Assembly: GCA_963798445.1 (NCBI GenBank)
Contig: CAWCTH010000002.1
Span: forward strand, 682,001 to 746,000
Direction: 5' to 3'
From: DASXAI01 sp963798445
GTDB lineage: Bacteria; Actinomycetota; Acidimicrobiia; Acidimicrobiales; Ilumatobacteraceae
Length of the DNA: 64,000 bases
Made by a program: the position numbers and the translations under genes. This document shows positions 35,604 through 43,773 of the stretch, piece after piece (positions within the stretch are counted from its first letter, which is position 1; every line of letters begins with the position of its first letter). The notes below the pieces were generated by a model that worked only from the letters and a program-made list of their open reading frames with translations, ran no database searches and had not been told where the DNA came from.

Positions 35604-35787
35604 CTCACCCCCGTCCCTGACGCGCCAGGGCCTAAGAGGACGCGTTTTGGGCGCGAAAGTCCTGGACACCAGCGGACACTCACGGTCACGACCGGACAGA
35701 ACGAAAATAGCCATCTACCTGCGATGATAGCAGGCAGACGGCTGGAGGCGACGAGGGGAATAGAACCCCTGTACAGAGGTTTGCAGG
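35604..35787. repeat. Direct repeat of the int-tRNA-Cys junction (attachment-site copy)
   Basis: This stretch matches 62620-62815 at most positions, including the identical AATAGCCATCTACCTGCGAT. It ends in the 3' part of tRNA-Cys. The two repeats are in the same orientation and about 27 kb apart, as expected for the two ends of an integrated element or for tandem elements. Confidence 0.85.
35743..35787 (-). pseudogene. 3' fragment of tRNA-Cys (attachment-site remnant)
   Basis: It matches the acceptor 3' strand, T-arm and part of the anticodon arm of the tRNA-Cys at 62.8 kb, then diverges just after the TGCAAA anticodon loop. A changed T-loop base (GTTCTATT instead of GTTCGATT) shows it is not functional. 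It marks the crossover segment of the tRNA. Confidence 0.85.
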
Positions 35788-35917
35788 TCGACCCCGCTGG
35801 ACACGTAATGCCAGCTAGATGCAGGAGAACCTCGCCCGCTACGCGACGCGGCTGACTGTGCGGCTGGGCCGACGTGGGCGACAAACCCCAAGCGACGATG
35901 TAGCTATACTTCTGGCC

Positions 35918-36202
35918 ATGTCGATGGCTGAGCAACTCCCGTTGGCGGACGTGAAGAACCGACTGTCCGAAGTGGTCGAGCGCATCGAGCGAGAGCACGG
36001 TCGCGTCGTGATCACCAAGCACGGTCGTCCTGCCGCCGTCGTGTTGAGCGTCGAAGACCTCGAGTCGCTCGAAGAGACCCTTGAGATCCTGTCGGACGCG
36101 ACGGTGCTCGCCGACATCCGCGAGGCCGAGCTCGAGCGGTCGAAGGGCGCGACGAAGAAGCTCTCGAAGGATGAGGCGCTCGCTCGACTCCGCAAGCAGT
36201 GA
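35918..36202 (+). CDS. Phd/YefM-family antitoxin
   Basis: A 94-residue antitoxin: LPLADVKNRLSEVVERIEREHGRVVITKHGRPAAVVLSVEDLESLEE is the Phd/YefM DNA-binding and dimer domain, with a charged C-terminal tail that would wrap the toxin. The ATG at 35918 is chosen over upstream in-frame starts because it fits the family and lies a few bases after a TATACT -10-like element. Its stop overlaps the toxin GTG (GTGA). It represses its own operon in known systems. Confidence 0.9.
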   Translation: MSMAEQLPLADVKNRLSEVVERIEREHGRVVITKHGRPAAVVLSVEDLESLEETLEILSDATVLADIREAELERSKGATKKLSKDEALARLRKQ

Positions 36203-36480
36203 CCGCCGACGACGCCACATACGACGTCCAGTGGGCAAGCCCCACGCTCAGAGCTTTGGAACGCCTGCCGGAGAAGGTGGCCACCGCCGTCATCGAGTTC
36301 GTTTACACGAGCGTCGCCGAGAACCCGCATCGTGTTGGTCGTCCGCTGCGCTTCGAACTCGAGGGTCTCCACAGCGCCCGTCGGGGCGACTACCGGATCG
36401 TCTACCGCATCGACGACGGACGCGCGACGATCGTGATCGACACGATCGCTCACCGCTCCGACGTCTACCGCCGACGCTGA
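36199..36480 (+). CDS. RelE/ParE-family toxin
   Basis: A 93-residue toxin of the RelE/ParE superfamily: ALERLPEKVATAVIEFV, then ENPHRVGRPLRFELEGLHSARRGDYRIVYRIDDGRATIVIDTIAHRSDVYRR. The Arg, Lys/Arg and Tyr positions of RelE-type ribosome-dependent RNases are present in this stretch. The GTG at 36199 lies within the antitoxin stop, so the pair is coupled. A homologous but reversed pair is at 40 kb. Confidence 0.88.
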   Translation: MTADDATYDVQWASPTLRALERLPEKVATAVIEFVYTSVAENPHRVGRPLRFELEGLHSARRGDYRIVYRIDDGRATIVIDTIAHRSDVYRRR

Positions 36481-36529
36481 AGGCTGACACCGCCCTACTC
36501 GCAGGTGTCCGATCGGAACCGGCCGCGCA

Positions 36530-36640
36530 CCCGCATCGTCGATTTGTCTACACCGCTCGCGCCGTCAACCCGCCCCGAATGGGACATCCCCTGCGATCTG
36601 AGCTCGAAGGCTTCCACGCTCCCGAGCAGGCGGCGGGCTC
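36530..36640 (+). pseudogene. RelE-type toxin fragment
   Basis: RFVYTARAVNPPRMGHPLRSELEGF is a degraded copy of the middle of the toxin just upstream (EFVYTSVAENPHRVGRPLRFELEG). It is a partial tandem duplication, disrupted at both sides. Part of it also occurs at about 42098 in copy 2 of the 1.2 kb repeat. Confidence 0.65.
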
Positions 36641-36680
36641 CGATGCGTTGAGGGCGTGAGTGGTGCTGACACGTGGGTCG

Positions 36681-37013
36681 TCAGACGGCGTCGTCTCGTC
36701 CGAGGTGGATCGGTACCCGACGGTCGTCGTCGTCGAACACGGCGACGAGTTCGAGGCGTGCGCCGAGCGCGTCGAGGTACTGGCGAAGCGTCGACACCCG
36801 AACGTCGTCGGCGTGCTCGAGCTTCGACACCGCGCTCTGGGTGATATCGAGCCGCCCAGCGAGCTCGGCCTGGCTGACCGCTTCAGCGTGACGCAGCTCG
36901 TACAAGCGGATCTCCTCCAGCGTCGTCACGCGAGCCTGCGCAAGCCGACCGGCGGCACCGGGCCGGGCGAGCACCTGGCCGCGGAGTTCGGAGAACTTGC
37001 GGTGTCCACTCAT
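36681..37013 (-). CDS. XRE-family HTH antitoxin (HigA-like)
   Basis: A 110-residue protein with a lambda-repressor-type HTH: VSQAELAGRLDITQSAVSKLEHADDVRVSTLRQYLDALGARLELVAVF at about residues 46-93, of the RelE-associated HigA/XRE type. The ATG at 37013 follows the remains of its toxin gene, which has lost its middle, so this antitoxin may be an orphan. Its paralogue at 42.2-42.5 kb is in an intact pair. Confidence 0.85.
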   Translation of the reverse strand: MSGHRKFSELRGQVLARPGAAGRLAQARVTTLEEIRLYELRHAEAVSQAELAGRLDITQSAVSKLEHADDVRVSTLRQYLDALGARLELVAVFDDDDRRVPIHLGRDDAV

Positions 37014-37188
37014 TCGATCAGTCCTCCCTCACGCAACTCGTCGAGATACACCTCGTAGAGCTCATCGGCCACCGGGATCGCCCACTCGTACCAGTCGTTC
37101 CACTCACCGGTCTTGTCACCACCGAGCAACAGGATCGCCTGCCGGTCGGTCACCACTGCTCGACCTCGCCGGTGAACTCGACCTCCAC
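37010..37188 (-). pseudogene. HigB-like toxin with internal deletion
   Basis: The first 12 or so codons (VEVEFTGEVEQW) are followed by a stop and then by the C-terminal part (ILLLGGDKTGEWNDWYEWAIPVAD). The corresponding intact gene is 42529-42888. About 165 bases of the middle are deleted. The toxin would be inactive while the antitoxin remains. Confidence 0.85.
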
Positions 37189-37216
37189 ACTCCGACCAGC
37201 ATGAGCGTAGCTACTT

Positions 37217-37232
37217 ATGAGTCAAGACTCAT
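37217..37232. promoter_or_regulatory. Palindromic operator of the HigBA-like module, copy 1
   Basis: ATGAGTCAAGACTCAT: perfect 7-base arms around an AA centre, immediately upstream of the toxin remnant on the - strand. The same site is kept in copy 2. Confidence 0.7.
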
Positions 37233-37777
37233 GACAGGTCGAAGAGCGACGCCTGACCGGCCGGCGAATCTGACGTCGCAGAGGCCGAGGATGCGGGCGG
37301 ATCATGCTCGCTGGGACCCGAGCCAGATGGGGAACTCCGCGGGGTCCATGCCCGCACCTTGGCGGACGGATCGCGCTGGGCCGCGGAGATCGCGGCCTCG
37401 ATGCCGGCCGTCGAGGCCAGTATCGGGAGCGCCGCGAGGCGAACGGTGCCGGACCCATGACGGACGCCGATCTGGGCCAGGGCCGGGCGGTCGTCTGGTG
37501 AGACGTGATCGGCGGCGTCCATCACACCGGCCACGGTTGCCGCTGCGTAGCGTGATGACAGTGTCGTCGGCGCATCGATGACGTCGCGCCAGCGTTCCAG
37601 GTGGCGTTCGACCTGGTGTCGTGCCGCCCAGCGTCGAAGTGGTGGCCAGATCGGCCGTCGAACTGTCGCAGCACCATCTGGGCGCTGGGCATCCGGCGTC
37701 TCGATGGTGATCTCGCACGCCGCGCCGGTGAACCAGTCGGCGAGAGCGTCGAGTCGTTCATCGTCGAGGACGCCGGA
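37229..37777 (-). pseudogene. C-terminal part of an unknown protein (copy of 42927-43733)
   Basis: From ASSGVLDDERLDALADWFTG to the end (QASLFDL) this matches the C-terminal two-thirds of the 268-residue unknown at 42927-43733. The N-terminal third is missing; the frame continues instead into a fused, unrelated reading of a zinc-ribbon gene. It cannot make the original product. Confidence 0.8.
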
Positions 37778-38026
37778 CGATGCGATCGGCTCTCCTGAAC
37801 CCGAGTCGGCGGCAGAACGTGTTGCAGTCGGGGCAGCGTTGCCCGCCGAGGTAGCGGGCGTCGCATGTCGGGCATCCGTAGACGATGGCGGATTTGGGGT
37901 TGGCCGGCGTGGGCGGGGTGGCTTGGTGGTGTCGCCAGGCGGCTTGACGGCAGGCGTCGGAGCAGTAGCGGCGCCGGCCGGAGGCCGGGAAGGGGCTGTC
38001 GCAGGTCCATCTAGTGTCGACGTCGT
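37778..38026 (-). pseudogene. Zinc-ribbon small protein fragment
   Basis: TCDSPFPASGRRRYCSDACRQAAWRHHQ and YGCPTCDARYLGGQRCPDCNTFCRRLG carry C-x-x-C-type pairs typical of small zinc-ribbon proteins often found next to mobile elements. It is cut at the 3' end by the junction with the 1.2 kb repeat (the normal ending with CDEP is missing) and at the 5' end by the BadI-like gene. No own start remains. Confidence 0.6.
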
Positions 38027-38824
38027 GGAGCTCAACGAATTGACCGACGTCGTGTACGAGGTCGACGACGGACTCGGCGTGGATCACGATCAACCGGCCC
38101 GAGCGCTACAACGCGTTCCGGGGCCGCACGGTGGACGAGCTGATCCGCTGCTTCAAGGCGGCGTGGGTCGATCGGTCCGTCGGCGTCATTGCCCTTACCG
38201 GGGCCGGCGACCGAGCCTTCTGCACGGGAGGTGATCAGAAACAACGCGGCGAGACCGGTGACTACGGGCCGACCGAGACCGGCCTGTTCGAAGTGGAGAC
38301 GCTGCACCGGCTCATCCGCGACATTCCCAAACCGGTCATCGCCGCCGTCAACGGGTACGCCATCGGCGGTGGGCACGTGCTCCACGTCCTCTGCGACGTC
38401 ACGATCGCCGCCGAGCACGCGGTGTTCGGCCAGACCGGCCCGAGAGTGGGGTCGTTCGACGCCGGGTTCGGCTCGGCCTACCTCGCCGCGCGTGGTCGGT
38501 CAGAAACGCGCTCGCGAAGTGTGGATGTTCTGCCGCCAGTACGACGCCCACACGGCGGAGCGGTGGGGTCTCGCCAACGCCGTGGTGCCCATGGCGGAGC
38601 TCCACGCCACGGTGCGGAGCTGGGCCGGCGAGGCGCTGCGCCTGTCCCCCACCGCGCTCAAGGTGCTCAAACACTCGTTCAACGCGGAGACCGAACACAT
38701 CGCCGGCGTCGGACAGCTCGCGTTCGACAGCCTCGAGCTCTTCATCGACACCCCGGAAGCCAGAGAGGGCGTCGTCGCCTTCAACGAGAAACGGCCACCT
38801 GACTTCGGGCGCTACCGCCGCTGA
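38025..38824 (+). pseudogene. BadI-like 2-ketocyclohexanecarboxyl-CoA hydrolase, frameshifted
   Basis: Crotonase-fold enzyme matching BadI, which opens the ring of 2-ketocyclohexanecarboxyl-CoA to pimeloyl-CoA. The pattern ELTDVVYEVDDG is in one frame. A one-base insertion near 38072 leads to WITINRPERYNAFRGRTVDELI and GAGDRAFCTGGDQ, the oxyanion hole and signature of the MenB/BadI branch. A second insertion near 38493 leads to VVGQKRAREVWMFCRQYDA up to the conserved C-terminus (REGVVAFNEKRPPDFGRY). All domains are present, so loss is recent, or the indels are errors. Confidence 0.82.
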
Positions 38825-38834
38825 GCTTTCCGGC

Positions 38835-39630
38835 TCAGCCCACCATGGTGTAGCCGCCGGAGACGGAGAGCACCTGCCCGGTGATGTGACCGGCGACGTC
38901 CGAGGCGAGGAACACGACGGCGTTGGCGACGTCGCGGGGTCGTCCGATCTTGCGCAGCGGCAGGCTCCGGGCGACCTTCTCGAGTTGTTCCGGCTGTGAA
39001 CATCGCGTCCGCGGGTCGCGCCACATGCTGTTCTCGCCGACCTCCTCGTCGTCTTCGGGAATCGTGACGCCGGGACAGACGACGTTGCAGCGGATGCCGG
39101 CCCGGCCGTTCTCCTTGGCGACCGTCTTCATGAAGCTGTTGATGGCCGCCTTCACGCCGCCGTACACCGCCTCACGCGGCTCGCCCTGCCGGCTGGCATC
39201 CGACGAGATCGCCACGATGGAGCCGCGCTGCTGGGGGATCATGTAGCGCAACGCCGCACCGTCCCGTTCAGGACACCGACGTAGTTGACGCTGATGACCT
39301 TCTGCCAGAACTCCGGCGTCGTGTCGGTGAAGTACATCAGCTGATCCCATCCGACGCAGTTGACGAACACGTCGACGGAGCCATGGCGCTCGTTGGCGGC
39401 GGCCATCATCGACTCGACCTGCTCGAGGTCGGTGACGTCGGTTGGCACGAACTGTGCGCCCCCGCCCCCGATTTGAGGGCGCTGGCCGCCACCCGCTCGG
39501 TCTGGTCGGCATCGATGTCGGCGAGCGTGAGGCGTGCACCTTCAGCGGCGAACGTCAGCGCGACGGCACGGCCGATGTTCGACCCCGCGCCGGTCACTAC
39601 GACGGAGCGATCCTGCAGATGCAGATCCAT
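38835..39630 (-). pseudogene. SDR (BadH-like), frameshifted
   Basis: Three frames on the - strand add up to one classical SDR: DLHLQDRSVVVTGAGSNIGRAVALTFAAEG (residues 1-32), then DVTDLEQVESMMAAANERHGSVDVFVNCVGWDQ, then the long remainder with SDASRQGEPREAVYGGVKAAINSF (Tyr/Lys) and the ending TGQVLSVSGGYTMVG. The ending closely resembles BadH, 2-hydroxycyclohexanecarboxyl-CoA dehydrogenase. It is convergent with the BadI-like gene. Two deletions of one base each break it. Confidence 0.8.
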
Positions 39631-39984
39631 ACGGCCACGCTATCCGCGTCACACTTACGACTCCGGAGGGCTCGTGGCGCTGGCGAGGCGGGAACCCCAC
39701 GAACTCCGATGCGGGGTCGTCGGGCGACGGGATGCCGTTCTCGGCCCCGCGGTCGAAGCGCCTCCAGTGGCGGGCGGAGCAGTCGCGCCTACTCGTCTCG
39801 GGCGACCGCCTCCAGCGGCAGTTCCCGACGCCACCGACGCCAGCACGGCATGATGGTCGGTACGCCGGTCACGTGCTCGAGATGGCGCAGGAGGGGGCAT
39901 CGCGGGCATACCTGCACGCCAGAGAACTACACACGGCCGGCGAGGCGAGCGTGGCGCGAAACGGGCGCGCCGATGTTGTCCTCG
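39631..39984. other. Intergenic, no gene seen
   Basis: About 350 bases between the BadH-like pseudogene and the next toxin. Only short ORFs without family features. Confidence 0.5.
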
Positions 39985-40263
39985 TCATTGTCGTGGCCGG
40001 TACACATCGCGGCGGTGGTCGACTCGAAGAACCGTGACCTCGCTTCGCTGGTCGTCAAGCCGGTAGAGGACTCTGTACGTGCCCCGACGAGCGCTGAAGA
40101 TTCCCGCCAGTTCGTTGCGCAACTCGCCGCCGACGCGATGCGGGTCATCGAGGAGCGCGCCGGTGATGAACTCGATCACTGCGGCACTGACGGCCTCGGG
40201 CAGTTGTTCTGCGATCGCCCGAGCCGCCGGGCCAGCGACGATCAGTTCATACGGTTTCGTCAA
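39985..40263 (-). CDS. RelE/ParE-family toxin
   Basis: A 92-residue toxin: RAIAEQLPEAVSAAVIEFITGALLDDPHRVGGELRNELAGIFSARRGTYRVLYRLDDQRSEVTVLRVDHRRDVYRP. It is a homologue of the toxin at 36.2 kb, sharing PHRVG and SARRG-YR-YR-DD. Second gene of the operon, its ATG overlapping the antitoxin stop (ATGA). Expected to be a ribosome-dependent RNase or gyrase poison. Confidence 0.88.
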   Translation of the reverse strand: MTKPYELIVAGPAARAIAEQLPEAVSAAVIEFITGALLDDPHRVGGELRNELAGIFSARRGTYRVLYRLDDQRSEVTVLRVDHRRDVYRPRQ

Positions 40264-40538
40264 CGCGACGTCGACGGGCGTAACGCCTTCACGGCTTGGA
40301 CGCCGCGCACGACGTCGCCGGCGGCAACCGCCGCCTCCGCCTCGATCAGACCGCGAACCGCTTCGCTGTCGCTGAGCACCTCGAGGGTGGCTTCCAGGCT
40401 GTCGAGATCGTCGAGACTGATCAGAACGGCAGCCGGCCTCCCGTTGCGCGTCACCACGACTCGATCGTGCTCGCGCTCGACTCGGTCGACGAACTCAGAG
40501 AAGCGATCCTTGACGTTCCTCAGCGAATCGGTCGTCAT
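40260..40538 (-). CDS. Phd/YefM-family antitoxin
   Basis: A 92-residue antitoxin: SLRNVKDRFSEFVDRVEREHDRVVVTRNGRPAAVLISLDDLDSLEATLEVLSD is the Phd/YefM domain. The ATG at 40538 is preferred over one 12 codons upstream because family members start at this point. It is paired with the RelE-like toxin that follows. Same family as 35.9 kb but clearly diverged, so not a recent copy. Confidence 0.87.
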   Translation of the reverse strand: MTTDSLRNVKDRFSEFVDRVEREHDRVVVTRNGRPAAVLISLDDLDSLEATLEVLSDSEAVRGLIEAEAAVAAGDVVRGVQAVKALRPSTSR

Positions 40539-40767
40539 GGTCACGATTGTGCCACGCCCGACGTTAAACGACAACTTCAGCCCGACCGGCGCGAGCTAGT
40601 GCCGATCGCACACGGTCACGCCCTCGGCTGCTGCGCGATGTGATCCGTATCGGTGGATGGCATCCAGCTCCACATCATCGCCAGTTCTGCCCCTCGACTT
40701 TGGCAAGCCAGCCACCGCCGCAAGCGACCACACCCAAGAGTCGCTCACGTCCAGGGTTCGGTGTCCG

Positions 40768-41817
40768 ATGGGTCTTTGGGTGAGAACGCATGCCAACGAC
40801 AGATCCCGGACGCGCCGCTTCCTTCGGGGCGCCCTGCCAGTGTCCGTGGCTTTCGGCCTGCTGGCATGCCTCGCCCTCGTCGCGGCGCCGTCGTCGTTGT
40901 CGGCCGCAGCGGCGGGACAGATCCCCGCTGGCTCCACATTCGTGCCGATCGTGCCCAGTCGGCTGGTCGACTCGCGCACGGGTGTCGGGCTGGGCGGAGC
41001 GGCGGCCCCGCTCGCACCCGGCTCGACCACGATCGTGCAGGTGACGGGTAACACCGTGCCCGCCGAAGCCGTCGGCGTGGTCATGAACCTCACCTACACG
41101 AACCCGACGGGGGATGGCTACCTCACCGTCTATCCGGCAGGCTCAGCCAACCCCGGTACGTCGAATCTCAACAAGGTCGGCCCCGGCCCCGTGGCCAACT
41201 CCGTCACGGTCAGACTCGGCACCGCCGGTGACATCGCCCTCTACAACCAAGGCGGCGCGACCGACGTCATCGTCGACCTCGCGGGCTACTACATCCCGGG
41301 CTCCGGAGCGCAGGGCCCGCCCGGTCCGCAAGGCGAGACGGGAGCGACTGGTGCGCAAGGTGTCGCGGGTCCGGTCGGGCCTGGCTCCGTCGGTACCGTG
41401 TACGACCTGCCGGGCAGCGGAGGGGTTTCCGGCGGCAGCTACTTGTCGCTGCTCAGCACCAACACGCGGGCCGAGCTCAACATCACCTGCAACTACGGTG
41501 TCGTCGGCGATACCGAGGCCTTCTGGTTCGCGAACGATCCGTCCGTGACCGCCGGATCGATTGGGATCACCAACGCGATCGACACCTATCTGATCCAGTC
41601 GTTCTCCGACCTGCAATACAACGCCGGCGGCCAGGACAGGGCTTTCGACACAACCGGCGACCAGGGTCCGCGCCCATGGCATGGCGTGTTCACCGTCAAC
41701 GACGGGGGCACGCTGAGCCGTTGGGACGTCACGTTCGCCGACAACGCGAGCGGCGGCTGTACGACCATCGTCTACGCCAACGGCGAAGGACTGTCCGGCG
41801 TCATCGTTCATCCCTAG
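40768..41817 (+). CDS. Secreted surface protein with a short collagen-like segment
   Basis: About 349 residues. The basic N-terminus (RSRTRRFLRG) and hydrophobic stretch (VSVAFGLLACLALVAAP) form a signal peptide. A module of about 130 residues follows (IVPSRLVDSRTGVGLG to VIVDLAGYY), a repeat type frequent in actinobacterial surface proteins. Next is a collagen-like G-x-y run (GPPGPQGETGATGAQGVAG), then a C-terminal domain with two Cys (ITCNY, GGCTT) that may be disulfide-bonded. No sortase motif is visible. The start is uncertain: ATG at 40768 or GTG at 40780. Confidence 0.75.
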   Translation: MGLWVRTHANDRSRTRRFLRGALPVSVAFGLLACLALVAAPSSLSAAAAGQIPAGSTFVPIVPSRLVDSRTGVGLGGAAAPLAPGSTTIVQVTGNTVPAEAVGVVMNLTYTNPTGDGYLTVYPAGSANPGTSNLNKVGPGPVANSVTVRLGTAGDIALYNQGGATDVIVDLAGYYIPGSGAQGPPGPQGETGATGAQGVAGPVGPGSVGTVYDLPGSGGVSGGSYLSLLSTNTRAELNITCNYGVVGDTEAFWFANDPSVTAGSIGITNAIDTYLIQSFSDLQYNAGGQDRAFDTTGDQGPRPWHGVFTVNDGGTLSRWDVTFADNASGGCTTIVYANGEGLSGVIVHP

Positions 41818-42097
41818 TCACTGATCACGACTCCACTCAACGCAGGCCTGAAGCCTGCCTCCGTCATGACGGCGAGGCTGGGTATCCCTTTCTCTTCGAG
41901 CCGGCCTTTCGTGTTCGGGCCGCCCGGTTCGCTAGCTCGCGGTGAGCTGTACGCCTTTCCCGAACTGACACTGAGACGCCAGCGAGCGCCTAAGACACCA
42001 TCTTCACTTCCGACTGGCTCCGGACTTCGCTGCTTCCCTGCTGGGAGACGCCGGGCAACGACACGGCGGCACCTCACCACTCTCGGCGTTGGCTTGT
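41818..42097. other. Intergenic stretch without a supported gene
   Basis: About 280 bases after the surface protein, up to copy 2 of the 1.2 kb repeat, which adds about 100 more non-coding bases including the RelE fragment seen at 36.58 kb. Both strands have ORFs without recognisable content. Confidence 0.5.
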
Positions 42098-42199
42098 GGG
42101 ACGTCCCCTGCGATCTGAGCTCGAAGGCTTCCACAGCTCCCGAGCAGGCGGCAGGCTCGTATGTGTTGCTGGGCGTGAGTGGTGCTGACACGTGGATGG

Positions 42200-42532
42200 T
42201 CAGGCGGCGTCGTCTCGTCCGAGGTGGATCGGCACCCGACGGTCATCGTCGTCGAACACTGCGACGAGTTCGAGGCGTGCGCCGAGCGCGTCAAGGTACT
42301 GGCGAAGCGTCGACACCCGAACGTCGTCGGCGTGCTCGAGCTTCGACACCGCGCTCTGGGTGACGTCGAGCCGCCCAGCGAGCTCGGCCTGGCTGACCGC
42401 TTCAGCGTGACGCAGCTCGTACAGACGGATCTCCTCCAGCGTCGCGATGCGAGCCTGGGCGAGCCGATCGGTGGCCCCGGGCCGGGCAAGCACCTGGTCG
42501 CGGAGCTCGGAGAACTTGCGGTGTCCACTCAT
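42200..42532 (-). CDS. XRE-family HTH antitoxin (HigA-like)
   Basis: A 110-residue antitoxin almost identical to the one at 36.7-37.0 kb, with HTH SQAELAGRLDVTQSAVSKLEH at residues 47-67. The ATG at 42532 overlaps the stop of the toxin gene (42529), giving the toxin-first order of HigBA systems. It probably binds the palindrome upstream of the toxin. Confidence 0.88.
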   Translation of the reverse strand: MSGHRKFSELRDQVLARPGATDRLAQARIATLEEIRLYELRHAEAVSQAELAGRLDVTQSAVSKLEHADDVRVSTLRQYLDALGARLELVAVFDDDDRRVPIHLGRDDAA

Positions 42533-42888
42533 TCGATCAGTCCTTCCTGTCGCAACTCGTCGAGATACACGTCGTAGAGGTCGTCGGCCACCGGGATCGC
42601 CCACTCGTACCAGTCGTTCCACTCGCCGGTCTTGTCACCACCGAGCAACAGGATCGCCTGCTGGCGCGGGTCGAACGCGAACAGCACCCGTAGCGCACCA
42701 CCCTCGGAGGCACGGAATTCTTTCAGGTTGTGATGTCGCGACCGGACGATCCGGTCGACGACGGGACGACCGAGATCAGGGCCTCGCTCGGCTAGGAGGT
42801 CGATCCGATCAGTCAGCGCCTCTTGCTGTTCGTGGTCGAGACCAGTCCACCACTGCTCGAACTCGTCGGTGAACTCGACCTCCCACAC
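42529..42888 (-). CDS. HigB-like (phage Gp49/RelE-related) toxin
   Basis: A 119-residue toxin: MWEVEFTDEFEQWWTGLDHEQQEALTDRIDLLAERGPDLGRPVVDRIVRSRHHNLKEFRA, then LRVLFAFDPRQQAILLLGGDKTGEWNDWY. This is the Gp49-like HigB pattern with the R-x-LFAFDP and GGDKTG motifs. First gene of a toxin-antitoxin operon. The start is ATG at 42888 close after the palindrome at 42914-42931. Confidence 0.9.
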   Translation of the reverse strand: MWEVEFTDEFEQWWTGLDHEQQEALTDRIDLLAERGPDLGRPVVDRIVRSRHHNLKEFRASEGGALRVLFAFDPRQQAILLLGGDKTGEWNDWYEWAIPVADDLYDVYLDELRQEGLIE

Positions 42889-42913
42889 CCGGCTAGTATG
42901 AGCAATGACGACT

Positions 42914-42931
42914 TATGAGTCAAGACTCATA
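42914..42931. promoter_or_regulatory. Palindromic operator of the HigBA-like module, copy 2
   Basis: TATGAGTCAAGACTCATA: 8-base perfect arms around AA, 26 bases upstream of the toxin start. It also covers the stop codon of the preceding unknown gene on the same strand. Conserved in copy 1 apart from the outer base pair. Confidence 0.72.
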
Positions 42932-43733
42932 GGAGGTCGAAGAGCGACGCCTGGCCGACCGGCGCACCTGACGTCGCAGAGTCCGAGGATGCGGGCGGAT
43001 CGTGCTCGCTGGGACCCGAGCCAGATGGGGAGTTCCGCGGGGTCCATGCCCGCACCTTGGTGGACGGATCGCGCTGGGCCGCGGAGATCGCGGACTGGGC
43101 ACCGGCGGTCGAGGCCAGTATCGGGAGCGCCGCGAGGCGAACGGTGCCGGACCCATGACGGACGCCGATCTGGGCGAGGGCCGGGCGGTCGTCTGGTGGG
43201 ACGTGGTCGGCGGCGTCCATCACACCCGCCACGGTTGCCGCTGCGTCGCGTGATGCGAGTGCCGTCGACGCGTCGATGACGTCGCGCCAGCGTTCGGGGT
43301 GGCGTTCGACCTGGTGTCGTGCCGCCCAGCGTCGAAGTGGTGGCCAGATCGGCCGTCGAACTGTTGCAGAGCCATCTGGGCGCGGGGTGTCGGGTGTCTC
43401 GATGGAGATCTCGCACGCCTCGCCGCTGAACCAGTCGGCGAGCGCGTCGAGTCGTTCATCGTCGAGGACGCCGGCCGCTGCGAGGCGATCGATGAGGTGA
43501 TGGGTCGCGTTGCGCCATCGGTAGTCGGTGCACAGCAACACCGCCGTCACCTCGGCGTTCGTCGAGTCGTGGCTGTGGAATCGCGTGAACAACCGGTACG
43601 GCTCGTCCCACGCGGATGAACTGCGGATGCCGTGCCAGGCGACCAGTACACCCCACAACTCCTCGACGGTTGATGCCGACTGCAGGTCGTGGAACGTCTC
43701 GACCCAGTTCGGGGTCAACGACCGGGCCTTCAT
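42927..43733 (-). CDS. Unknown protein upstream of the HigBA-like module
   Basis: I do not recognise this 268-residue protein. The N-terminal part (SLTPNWVETFHDLQSASTVEELWGVLVAWHG) looks alpha-helical. The C-terminal part has Ala-rich repeats (AQIGVRHGSGTVRLAALPILASTAG) resembling HEAT repeats and a disordered tail rich in Ser and Pro ending in QASLFDLL. The ATG at 43733 is the first plausible start; upstream is shadow of the helicase. It ends inside the operator of the toxin operon, with which it may be co-inherited. A truncated copy is at 37.2-37.8 kb. Confidence 0.6.
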   Translation of the reverse strand: MKARSLTPNWVETFHDLQSASTVEELWGVLVAWHGIRSSSAWDEPYRLFTRFHSHDSTNAEVTAVLLCTDYRWRNATHHLIDRLAAAGVLDDERLDALADWFSGEACEISIETPDTPRPDGSATVRRPIWPPLRRWAARHQVERHPERWRDVIDASTALASRDAAATVAGVMDAADHVPPDDRPALAQIGVRHGSGTVRLAALPILASTAGAQSAISAAQRDPSTKVRAWTPRNSPSGSGPSEHDPPASSDSATSGAPVGQASLFDLL

Positions 43734-43773
43734 GGACCAAGCCTGGCCCGCAGGTCGCCCGACGGCAGCGATG

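Larger units (their letters stand above)
36581..37777. repeat. 1.2 kb duplication, copy 1 (with internal deletion)
   Basis: It corresponds to 42098-43478 at about 95% identity. It covers an HTH antitoxin, the paired toxin (missing about 165 bases here), an operator palindrome and the C-terminal part of an unknown protein. The end near 37777 cuts the unknown gene and joins it to a zinc-ribbon gene fragment. Confidence 0.88.
42098..43478. repeat. 1.2 kb duplication, copy 2 (complete)
   Basis: Counterpart of 36581-37777. It retains the full toxin gene and continues into the complete unknown gene. Differences between copies are scattered substitutions plus the 165-base deletion in copy 1. Confidence 0.88.
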
